DNA of 32,275 nucleotides. Origin: Enterobacter mori LMG 25706 (lineage in GTDB: Bacteria > Pseudomonadota > Gammaproteobacteria > Enterobacterales > Enterobacteriaceae). Location: positions 163,604 to 195,878 of the forward strand of contig NZ_GL890777.1 of the NCBI RefSeq assembly GCF_000211415.1, given 5' to 3'. Below, one piece after another: positions 6,060 to 13,293 of this stretch (within the stretch, counting starts at the first letter, position 1; the number at the start of each line of letters is the position of its first letter). The translations under genes were made by a program, and so were the position numbers. The notes beneath the pieces are model-generated. The model was not told the origin of the DNA, did not search any database, and was given only the letters and a program-made list of their open reading frames with translations.

Positions 6060-8840
6060 ATGAGCACTAACGAACGTATTCTAAGCCCCTTCACATTACC
6101 GAATGGCACTGAACTGAAAAACCGTTTGTTAATGGCACCCATGACAACCTGCACGGGCTACTATGATGGCACGGTCACCAGCGAGCTGGTGGAGTACTAT
6201 CGGGCGCGTTCTGGCAGCATCGGGACCATTATTGTCGAGTGCTGTTTTGTTGACGATCTCGGCCTTGCCTTCCCGGGCGCAATCGGCATCGATAACGATG
6301 AAAAGATCGCCGGGCTGGCGAAAATCGCGGAGGCGATTAAATCTAAAGGCTCTAAAGCCCTGCTGCAGATCTACCACGGCGGCCGTATGGTCGACCCAAA
6401 ACTGATCGGTGGCCGCACGCCGGTTGGCCCAAGCGCCGTTGCCGCGCCGCGTGAAGGTGCCGCAACGCCGGTTGCCCTGACCGCTGCAGAAGTGGAAGGC
6501 ATGATCGGTAAGTTTGGTGAAGCCGTGCGCCGCGCCATTCAGGCCGGTTTCGACGGTGTGGAGATCCACGGTGCAAACACCTATCTGATTCAGCAGTTCT
6601 ACTCACCGAATTCAAACCAGCGCGACGACGAGTGGGGCGGCAGCCGCGATAACCGCGCGAAATTCCCGCTGGCGGTTCTGGATATCACCCACAAAATGGT
6701 GCGCCAGTACGCGGACGACGCGTTCATTATTGGCTATCGCTTCTCGCCAGAAGAGATGGAAGTCCCCGGCATTCGCTTTGACGACACCATGTACCTGCTG
6801 GAAAAACTGGCGGCGCGCGGCGTGGACTATCTGCACTTCTCCGTCGGCGCGACCCTGCGTCCTTCCATTGTCGACACCCAGGACCCAACGCCGCTTATCG
6901 AAAAATACTGCGCGATGCGTTCTGACACGCTGGCGCAGGTTCCGGTCATGGGCGTGGGCGGCGTGGTGAATGCCGCTGACGTCAATGAAGCGCTGGACCA
7001 GGGTTACGATCTGATTGCCGTTGGTCGTGCGACCATTGCGTACCCTGACTGGACCGACCGCATCGCAGCGGGCGAAAGCCTTGAGCTGTTTATGGACAGC
7101 ACCCAGCGCGAGGCGCTGAGCATCCCTGAACCGCTGTGGCGCTTCTCGCTGGTGGAAGCGATGATCCGCGACATGAGCATGGGTGAATCTAAATTCAAAC
7201 CGGGCACTTTCACTGAGAAAGTACAGGACGACGCCAGCGAGCTGGTGATTAACGTCAGCCTCGAAACCGACCGGATTGCAGACATCGAGCTCGCGTCTGG
7301 CCCGAGTGAAGACGTTGAGTTTGTGACCAGCTTTGAAGAGATCCGTACCCGCATTCTGGACGCTAATACTCCGCACGTGGATGCCATCACCGGCGCAACC
7401 AGCCAGAGCGAAGCGGTGAAGAAAGCCGTATCCAAAGCGATGCTGAAATCCAGCAAAGCGCTGGCGGCAGAAGAGGGCGTTGATCCGAACGAAAGCAAAT
7501 GTGTGGACGTGGTGGTGATCGGTAGCGGCGGCGCAGGTCTGGCGGCAGCGATTCAGGCTCACGACGAAGGCGCAAGCGTACTGATCGTCGAGAAAATGCC
7601 CACCATCGGCGGGAACACCATCAAAGCCTCTGCCGGGATGAACGCCGCTGAAACCCGCTTCCAGCGCGTGAAAGGCATTCAGGACAGCAAAGAGCTGTTC
7701 TACCAGGAAAGCCTGAAAGGCGGCGGTAACAAGAACAATCCGGAACTGCTGCGTCGCTTTGTGGAAAATGCGCCAGAAGCCATCGAGTGGCTGGCAACGC
7801 GAGGCATTATGCTTAACGACATCACCACCACCGGCGGGATGAGCATCGACCGTACTCACCGTCCAAAAGACGGCGCTGCGGTCGGGGGTTACCTGATCAG
7901 CGGCCTGGTGCGTAACGTCAACAAGCGCAACATCGACGTTATGCTGGATACCTCCGTCAGCGACATTATCTTCGAGAACGGTGAAGTGACCGGCGTGCGC
8001 CTGACTACCGAAGAGAACGAAACGCTCACCGTAGCCACCAAAAGCGTGATCGTGGCGACGGGCGGCTTCAGCGCCAACAGCCAGATGGTGGTCAAATACC
8101 GTCCGGACCTGGAAGGATTCGTCACCACCAACCATAAAGGGGCAACGGGTGGCGGCATCGCGCTGCTGGAACGTATCGGTGCAGGCACCGTGGATATGGG
8201 CGAAATTCAGATCCACCCAACCGTTGAGCAGAAAACGTCGTACCTGATTTCAGAATCTATCCGCGGTGGTGGGGCGATTCTGGTGAACCAGAAAGGGGAG
8301 CGCTTCTACAACGAAATGTCGACCCGCGATAAAGTCTCGGCGTCAATCATCGCCCTGCCGGAGAAATATGCCTACATTGTCTTTGATGAGCATGTCCGCA
8401 CGAAAAATAAAGCGGCGGATGAGTACATCGCGAAAGGTTTCGTGACCAGCGCCAGCTCGCCAAAAGCCCTGGCTGAAGCGCTGGGCATGGATCACCACGC
8501 TTTCCTGGCAACCCTGGAGCGTTACAACGGTTTCGTTGAAAAACAGCACGATGATGATTTTGGCCGTACCACCGCGCTGCGCGCGCCAATCAATGAAGGG
8601 CCGTTCTACGCCATTCAGATTGCGCCGGGCGTGCACCACACCATGGGCGGCGTGACCATCAACACCGAAACCTGCGTACTGGACAGCAACCACAACGTGT
8701 TGCCAGGGGCGTTTGCGGCCGGTGAAGTGGTCGGCGGGATCCACGGCGGTAACCGTATCGGCGGTAACGCAGTGGCAGATATCATTATTTTTGGTACGCT
8801 TGCAGGACATCAGGCGGCCATGCGTTCGAAAAAGCAGTAA
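6060..8840 (+). CDS. Soluble NADH-dependent fumarate reductase: OYE-like + FMN_bind + FAD_binding_2 fusion
   Basis: A cytoplasmic flavoprotein of 926 residues without signal peptide, haem motifs or membrane segments. Residues 1-355 are an Old Yellow Enzyme-type FMN barrel with the H170-G-A-N173 pair, EWGGSRDNR and MGVGG. Residues ~370-455 are an FMN_bind domain with flavinylation motif DAITGATSQS, so Thr447 should carry covalent FMN. Residues ~480-926 are a flavocytochrome c-type fumarate reductase: FAD motif VVVIGSGGAG (484-493), H719, R756 in STRDK (equivalent of the catalytic Arg402 of Shewanella Fcc3), H860 in GVHHTMGG and R899 in GGNRIGGNA. The same three-domain order is known in the K. 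pneumoniae cytoplasmic NADH:fumarate reductase, where the OYE-like part oxidises NADH. GGAG lies 8 bases before the ATG. apbE follows, giving its modifying enzyme. Substrate is a firm inference from the intact active site. Confidence 0.93.
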   Translation: MSTNERILSPFTLPNGTELKNRLLMAPMTTCTGYYDGTVTSELVEYYRARSGSIGTIIVECCFVDDLGLAFPGAIGIDNDEKIAGLAKIAEAIKSKGSKALLQIYHGGRMVDPKLIGGRTPVGPSAVAAPREGAATPVALTAAEVEGMIGKFGEAVRRAIQAGFDGVEIHGANTYLIQQFYSPNSNQRDDEWGGSRDNRAKFPLAVLDITHKMVRQYADDAFIIGYRFSPEEMEVPGIRFDDTMYLLEKLAARGVDYLHFSVGATLRPSIVDTQDPTPLIEKYCAMRSDTLAQVPVMGVGGVVNAADVNEALDQGYDLIAVGRATIAYPDWTDRIAAGESLELFMDSTQREALSIPEPLWRFSLVEAMIRDMSMGESKFKPGTFTEKVQDDASELVINVSLETDRIADIELASGPSEDVEFVTSFEEIRTRILDANTPHVDAITGATSQSEAVKKAVSKAMLKSSKALAAEEGVDPNESKCVDVVVIGSGGAGLAAAIQAHDEGASVLIVEKMPTIGGNTIKASAGMNAAETRFQRVKGIQDSKELFYQESLKGGGNKNNPELLRRFVENAPEAIEWLATRGIMLNDITTTGGMSIDRTHRPKDGAAVGGYLISGLVRNVNKRNIDVMLDTSVSDIIFENGEVTGVRLTTEENETLTVATKSVIVATGGFSANSQMVVKYRPDLEGFVTTNHKGATGGGIALLERIGAGTVDMGEIQIHPTVEQKTSYLISESIRGGGAILVNQKGERFYNEMSTRDKVSASIIALPEKYAYIVFDEHVRTKNKAADEYIAKGFVTSASSPKALAEALGMDHHAFLATLERYNGFVEKQHDDDFGRTTALRAPINEGPFYAIQIAPGVHHTMGGVTINTETCVLDSNHNVLPGAFAAGEVVGGIHGGNRIGGNAVADIIIFGTLAGHQAAMRSKKQ

Positions 8841-8854
8841 GACCCCTGTGTTGT

Positions 8855-8913
8855 ATGCCGGATACGTGCAGCGTTATCCGGCATTTTCCCCGGCGGCGCG
8901 GTGCTTGCCGGGG
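8855..8913. repeat. REP-type palindrome pair between the fumarate reductase gene and apbE
   Basis: Two hairpins in the 94-bp gap. The first has perfect 10-bp arms ATGCCGGATA / TATCCGGCAT (8855-8864, 8875-8884). The second has CCCCGGC / GCCGGGG (8888-8894, 8907-8913), followed by GCTACA. The GCCGGAT...ATCCGGC core and the G/C-rich partner are typical of enterobacterial repetitive extragenic palindromes. Such elements within an operon usually shield the upstream mRNA from 3' decay, so the abundant reductase and the catalytic ApbE may be set at different levels. Confidence 0.8.
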
Positions 8914-8934
8914 CTACATCTGAGGACTCATGCT

Positions 8935-9897
8935 ATGCCTGATGACCATCGCGTTTACAGTTATTCCGCCGTCCTGATGGGATCGCCCATCCTCCTCAAA
9001 CTCTTTTCCCATGACGAAGCCCTCGCGTCCCGCGTATTTCGCCTGATCAAACAGTACGAAGACCTGCTTACCGTTAACCGTGCGCATTCACAGGTGATGG
9101 ATATCAACCATGCGGCCGGTCAGCATCCGGTTGCCGTCAGCCGTCCGGTGTTTGAGCTGATTCGCTGCGCGAAAGCGGCAAGCGTGCTTAAAGATAGCGC
9201 GTTTAACCTGGCCATCGGCCCGCTGGTGAAACGCTGGAAAATTGGCTTTCAGGGCGATAGCGTTCCGCCTGCCGATGAAATTACGGCACTGCTGGGCATA
9301 ACCGATCCTGCGGATGTGGTGCTGAATGAACCGAAGAGCAGCGTCTTTCTGATGAAAGCGGGAATGGAGATCGACCTGGGAGCCATTGCGAAAGGCTATA
9401 TTGCCGACAGGGTGCGGGATTATCTGCACAAAGAGGGCGCCGGGCTGGGGCTGATCAACCTCGGTGGAAACATCCAGACGTTAGGCTCACCGGAAGGGGG
9501 CTGGAGCGTCGGGTTGAAAAAACCGTTCGCCGGTGATGCGCTGATTGGCGCGATGGCGGTAGAGAACCGATCCGTCGTGACCTCGGGAACATACGAGCGC
9601 TACTTCGAACAAAACGGCAGGCGCTATCACCATATTCTCGACCCGCGTACCGGGTATCCGCTGGACAACGAGCTGGACAGCGTCACCATCGTGTCGAAAG
9701 ATTCCATCGACGGCGATATCTGGACCACGCTGATGTACGGCATGGGCGTTGAAAAGGGCTGCGCTGCGCTGCGCGCTCGTCCTGATATCGAAGCGATTTT
9801 TGTGACCAAAACAAAAGAAGTGGTGATCTCCTCGATGCACCACTTCCGCTTCACGCTGATGGATAACGACTATCGCGTTACTGACAATACTGTTTGA
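8935..9897 (+). CDS. apbE: FAD:protein FMN transferase ApbE, cytoplasmic form
   Basis: Transfers FMN from FAD to a Ser/Thr in the D-x-x-(S/T)-G-A-(S/T) motif of target flavoproteins, here most likely Thr447 of the fumarate reductase encoded just upstream. It has 320 residues with the ApbE motifs DLGAIAKGYIAD (147-158), NLGGN (175-179), TSGTYERY (216-223), HILDPRTGYP (233-242) and DGDIWTT (259-265). There is no lipoprotein or Sec signal; the usual E. coli ApbE is a periplasmic lipoprotein, so this copy serves a cytoplasmic client. The ATG at 8935 is chosen because TGAGGA lies 8 bases before it; the frame is open further upstream but has no good start signal. Its 3' end overlaps dcuR by 20 bp, tail to tail. 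No terminator separates it from the reductase gene. Confidence 0.95.
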   Translation: MPDDHRVYSYSAVLMGSPILLKLFSHDEALASRVFRLIKQYEDLLTVNRAHSQVMDINHAAGQHPVAVSRPVFELIRCAKAASVLKDSAFNLAIGPLVKRWKIGFQGDSVPPADEITALLGITDPADVVLNEPKSSVFLMKAGMEIDLGAIAKGYIADRVRDYLHKEGAGLGLINLGGNIQTLGSPEGGWSVGLKKPFAGDALIGAMAVENRSVVTSGTYERYFEQNGRRYHHILDPRTGYPLDNELDSVTIVSKDSIDGDIWTTLMYGMGVEKGCAALRARPDIEAIFVTKTKEVVISSMHHFRFTLMDNDYRVTDNTV

Positions 9898-10597
9898 GTA
9901 ACCCCGTTTGCTCCGGCTGCAGCCGGTAGCGATACACCGGACGCCCGGTCGCGCCGTAGTGAATGCTGGTGAACAGAATGTTGATTTGCGCCAGCCAGAT
10001 TAAATATTTACGGCAAGACACCCGCGAAATATTGACCGCGTTCGCCAGGTCATCGGTGGAAAACTCCATCTCCGGGTGCGCGTCGATCCACTGGCAAATC
10101 GTGCGCAGCGTTTGCGGCGTTAACCCTTTCGGCAATTTCTTGCTGTCGGCGAGTTCCGGCGCCCCGCCGTGGATCAGCCTGTCCACGTCCGCCTGCTCAT
10201 AATACTGGTGGGATCCCATCAGGCTGTGCTTTGCCTTCCAGCCGTTCAGCGCCTCTTCAAAACGCGGGAACTGGAACGGTTTGATCAGGTAATCCACAAC
10301 CCCGTAATGCATGGAGGTCTGGATAGTGGTCGCATCGGACGCTGACGAGATCATAATCACATCAATCGGACGGCCTGACGCACGGATGATCGGCAGGAGA
10401 TCGAGCCCGTTATCCTGCTGCATGTAGACATCCAGCAGCACCAGATCGACGGGCTGGTTCGGGTTATTGATAATGGCCTCGGCCTGGTTGAGCGTGGAGG
10501 CGACGCCGCAGCAGCTAAAGCCTTCAACACGGTTAACGTACAGACGGTTGAGGTCGGCTACCATGGCGTCATCATCGACAATTAATACATTTATCAC
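9878..10597 (-). CDS. dcuR: Response regulator DcuR of the C4-dicarboxylate two-component system
   Basis: 239 residues, the same length as E. coli DcuR and very close to it throughout. Receiver domain at 1-~120 with acidic pocket D8-D9-D10, phospho-acceptor D56 (LVLLDVYMQ) and K107 (LIKPFQ); C-terminal helix-turn-helix with FSTDDLANAVNISRVSCRKYL. Phosphorylated DcuR activates fumB, dcuB, frd and dctA in E. coli in response to external C4-dicarboxylates. The start is a GTG at 10597, coupled to dcuS by a GTGA overlap of 4 nt. In E. coli dcuR lies beside dcuB-fumB; here it lies beside apbE and the soluble fumarate reductase, in the same module as fumB, so these genes are the likely targets. Confidence 0.96.
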   Translation of the reverse strand: MINVLIVDDDAMVADLNRLYVNRVEGFSCCGVASTLNQAEAIINNPNQPVDLVLLDVYMQQDNGLDLLPIIRASGRPIDVIMISSASDATTIQTSMHYGVVDYLIKPFQFPRFEEALNGWKAKHSLMGSHQYYEQADVDRLIHGGAPELADSKKLPKGLTPQTLRTICQWIDAHPEMEFSTDDLANAVNISRVSCRKYLIWLAQINILFTSIHYGATGRPVYRYRLQPEQTGLLKQYCQ

Positions 10598-12210
10598 GCG
10601 ATATTCCTCTCGCTATCCCAGGGGATGTGAACAAAAAATTGGGTAAATACGCCAGGTTCAGATTCGACGGTAATATCGCCGCCCAGATTCTGGATTTGCT
10701 GACGTGCAAGGAACAGCCCAACGCCCCGGTTTTCACCTTTTGTTGAGAAGCCCTTCGTAAAAATAGCCTCCAGCTGAACCGGATCGATACCGGGGCCATC
10801 GTCGCTGACTTCACAGCTGAGCCAGCCATTTTGATAGTGTAACAGCAGAGTGATTTCGCCTTCCGGCTGGCCTTCCATTGCGTCCAGTGCGTTTTCAATT
10901 AAATTACCGAGCACGGTGACCAGCACCGCAACCTGCTCTTCATTGGCGGTATCCGGTATCTGGCACTCATCTGCCAGCGTGAGCGTGATGCCCGCTTCTT
11001 TGGCACGGTGAATTTTACCCAGCAAAAAGCCTGCGATAACCGGTGATTTGACTTTGCTCTGGATGGTGCCAATGTCCGTCTGGTAATTATGCGCCGTCTG
11101 GAGGATGTACTCCTCCAGTTTGTCATAGCGCTTAATATTCAGCAGACCCAGGATCACGTGCAGTTTATTCATAAATTCATGGGTGTGGGCGCGCAGGGCA
11201 TCGACGTAGTTGACCATCCCATCGATGCGCTGCATCAGCTGGCTGATTTCCGTTTTATCGCGGAAGGTGCTGATCGCCCCGATCACCCGATTCTGACTTT
11301 TAACGGGCACCATATTACAGAGCAACAACCGTCCGTTGCAGCTGATCTCCTGATCCTGACGCGCCACCCCGGTTTTCGACACGTCGCGCAGGCTTGCCAG
11401 CAGCGGTTCGCTGGCGTTTTCGGTCTGTTTGCCCGACGGCAGAAGCAAAATCTCTCTGGCAGCGTGGTTAATCATCGTCACGCGGCCGTGAATGTCGACC
11501 GCCAGAACCCCTTCCCGGAGCGACTGCAGCATCGCCTGACGTTGTTCAAACAGCGCGGAGATCTCGTACGGCTCCAGCCCAAACAGGATGCGTTTGAGCA
11601 CGCGGACCAGGCCCCAGATCGCCAGCGAGCTCATTAAGATGCTGAATAACACGGTCCAGAGGGCGTTAAGCCGCCCGCGGGTGATCTGCTCTTCAACTTT
11701 TTTAAGGGAGATGCCGACCACCACCACGCCGATCTGTTCTTGCTGCGCGTCATAGACGGGCGTAAAAACGCGCAGCGCTTCGGCGAGCGCGCCCCGGTTG
11801 ACGGAGACATTTTCTTTACCTTCCAGCGCGGGTGTTAAATCGTCACCGATAAAATGCAGCCCCAGCAGCGCTTCGTTCGGGTGAGAGTAGCGGATCCCGC
11901 GCATGTCAGTGACCACGGTAAACAGCAGATCGTTACGTTTTGTCACCGCCTGGGCGAGGGGCTGAATAATATCCGCCTGGGGCGCCTGCATCAGGCCGCG
12001 TTTGACTTCAGGGCTGTCCGCAAGGGTGCGGGCAATGCCGAGCGCGGTGTCTTTGACATCATCGCGGGTCGCACGGGTGATTTGCACAGAATAGAGCGCA
12101 AAGACCAGCAGCAGCACGGAACCGATAATCGCGCACACCATCAACGTGACCAGGGTGTTCAGTTTCATAGGGCGCTTGCGCGTCAGGGGGAAGGGCTGCA
12201 AATCGCTCAT
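10594..12210 (-). CDS. dcuS: Sensor histidine kinase DcuS for C4-dicarboxylates
   Basis: Inner-membrane kinase of 538 residues (E. coli 543). Order: TM1 about 20-40, periplasmic PAS sensor to about 178, TM2 about 182-202, cytoplasmic PAS about 215-320, dimerisation helix with H344 (HEFMNKLH), ATPase with N box NLIENALDAM and DDGPGI. With the ATG at 12210 the fumarate-contact residues carry the E. coli numbers R107, H110, F120, R147 and F149, so ligand range should be the same (fumarate, succinate, malate, aspartate, citrate). GGAG is 5 bases before this ATG; GTG-TTG just upstream is rejected. E. coli DcuS works as a sensor unit with the transporters DctA or DcuB; DcuB is not in this window, which makes the DASS transporter an interesting possible partner (inference). 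Confidence 0.96.
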   Translation of the reverse strand: MSDLQPFPLTRKRPMKLNTLVTLMVCAIIGSVLLLVFALYSVQITRATRDDVKDTALGIARTLADSPEVKRGLMQAPQADIIQPLAQAVTKRNDLLFTVVTDMRGIRYSHPNEALLGLHFIGDDLTPALEGKENVSVNRGALAEALRVFTPVYDAQQEQIGVVVVGISLKKVEEQITRGRLNALWTVLFSILMSSLAIWGLVRVLKRILFGLEPYEISALFEQRQAMLQSLREGVLAVDIHGRVTMINHAAREILLLPSGKQTENASEPLLASLRDVSKTGVARQDQEISCNGRLLLCNMVPVKSQNRVIGAISTFRDKTEISQLMQRIDGMVNYVDALRAHTHEFMNKLHVILGLLNIKRYDKLEEYILQTAHNYQTDIGTIQSKVKSPVIAGFLLGKIHRAKEAGITLTLADECQIPDTANEEQVAVLVTVLGNLIENALDAMEGQPEGEITLLLHYQNGWLSCEVSDDGPGIDPVQLEAIFTKGFSTKGENRGVGLFLARQQIQNLGGDITVESEPGVFTQFFVHIPWDSERNIA

Positions 12211-12331
12211 CAACACTCCGCGATGATTATAAAGAGGTAATTATCGCTGATGACGCGCTTTTCTTAAAGCCATGTAAAAGCATGTGTTTGGTCTTCTTTT
12301 CGTGACCCTCCTCTCATGTGACCCATATAAA

Positions 12332-12345
12332 ACACTTTATAGTGT
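12332..12345. repeat. Short inverted repeat upstream of the MurQ-like gene
   Basis: ACACT and AGTGT flank TTAT, 28 bp before the ATG and just downstream of a possible TATAAA at 12326-12331. It could be an operator or a small leader hairpin. It is short and could arise by chance. Confidence 0.3.
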
Positions 12346-12373
12346 GGGGGTACTCATAATAAGGAGGCTGTTT

Positions 12374-13237
12374 ATGAGCATTATGCTTACCGGTTCGGTC
12401 AAGGAAAGACGGCACGCCAGCACGATGAATATCGACAGATTGTCCACGCTGGATATGCTGAACGTCATTCACCAGGATGATGCACAAATCTCTTCTGCTA
12501 TTACCCCTTTCTTAACAACGATTGCGCGCGTGGTGGATAACGCTGCGGCGACGCTCAGTCATGGCGGGCGTCTGGTGCTCGTCGGCGCGGGGCCTTCAGG
12601 ACGTATAGCAAGGCAGGCGGCTGATGAGTATGCGCCGGGTAAACATCCCGTTATCGCTATTACGACGGACGGTGAAGCGGCAAGCTACGAGCGCGGCGTT
12701 GCCGACCTGCAGGCGCTTAAGTTTGGCGAGCACGACATGATGCTGGCGGTGACCGTCAGCGGAAAAACGCCGTGGGTATGGGGGGCCATGCGACATGCAT
12801 GGTCGTTGGGTTCACCGGTCGCGGTGATGACAGGTGATGCGCAAAGCGAAGCGGCACAGTTAGCGAGTATGGTGATTGCGCCTGAGCTGGGGCCTGACGT
12901 GGTAGCGGGATACGCCAATGCCAAAGCAGGGATCGCGCAAAAAATGATCCTGAATATGGTGACCACAGGGCTGGCGGTGAGGTCCGGGCGCGTCTACAGC
13001 AACCTGCGCGTGGATCTGGAGGCAACCAGCACCAAATGGTCTGAACGGCAAATCGCGATAGTGATGGAAGCGGGCGGATGCACCCGGACTGAAGCGAAGG
13101 CCGCGCTTGAGAGCTGTAACCACAACTGCAAAACGGCGGTGTTGATGGTGCTGACAGGGCTGGATGCCTGGAAGGCGCATGAACTGCTGGCGCAGAATAA
13201 CGGGTTTATTCGCGTGGCGCTGCAGGAAGCGCCGTAA
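12374..13237 (+). CDS. SIS-domain protein related to N-acetylmuramic acid 6-phosphate etherase (MurQ), divergent
   Basis: 287 residues in the MurQ frame (about 300). Conserved: ERRHASTMNIDRLSTLDML (11-29; MurQ has ERRNPATxxIDxLSTxEML), phosphosugar loop GAGPSGR (71-77), E85 in ADEYAPG matching the catalytic Glu of DASECPP in MurQ, SGKTPWV (129-135), and AGIAQKMILNMVTTG (185-199). Diverged: the strongly kept STRMKAGTAQK loop of MurQ reads YANAKAGIAQK (180-190), and the second acidic region is changed. It is therefore a sugar-phosphate lyase or isomerase relative, possibly not acting on MurNAc-6-P. AAGGAGG at 12361-12367 sets the ATG at 12374; the frame is open upstream but without a start signal. 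It stands alone, divergent from dcuS, with no PTS or murein recycling genes next to it. Confidence 0.75.
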   Translation: MSIMLTGSVKERRHASTMNIDRLSTLDMLNVIHQDDAQISSAITPFLTTIARVVDNAAATLSHGGRLVLVGAGPSGRIARQAADEYAPGKHPVIAITTDGEAASYERGVADLQALKFGEHDMMLAVTVSGKTPWVWGAMRHAWSLGSPVAVMTGDAQSEAAQLASMVIAPELGPDVVAGYANAKAGIAQKMILNMVTTGLAVRSGRVYSNLRVDLEATSTKWSERQIAIVMEAGGCTRTEAKAALESCNHNCKTAVLMVLTGLDAWKAHELLAQNNGFIRVALQEAP

Positions 13238-13252
13238 CATTTCACCACTGCA

Positions 13253-13278
13253 TAAAAAAAGCCCGCGAATGCGGGCTT
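13253..13278 (-). terminator. Intrinsic terminator of the porin gene
   Basis: AAGCCCGC / GCGGGCTT stem (8 bp, GAAT loop) at 13259-13278, followed on the minus strand by a run of seven T (opposite 13254-13260). It ends the porin transcript 16 bp past its stop. The plus side has only TT after the stem, so it would stop the MurQ-like transcript poorly. Confidence 0.9.
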
Positions 13279-13293
13279 GAGTATTTCTGGGGA

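Noticed and set aside
6612..8216. A 534-codon open frame on the minus strand, antisense to the fumarate reductase gene
   Set aside because: It lies wholly inside a gene with intact motifs, has no ribosome-binding site and a composition expected from the opposite strand of GC-rich codons.
9001..9100. ApbE as a lipoprotein or with a longer N-terminus starting near 8713
   Set aside because: No lipobox is present, and the upstream extension overlaps the reductase gene and the REP pair; TGAGGA fixes the ATG at 8935.
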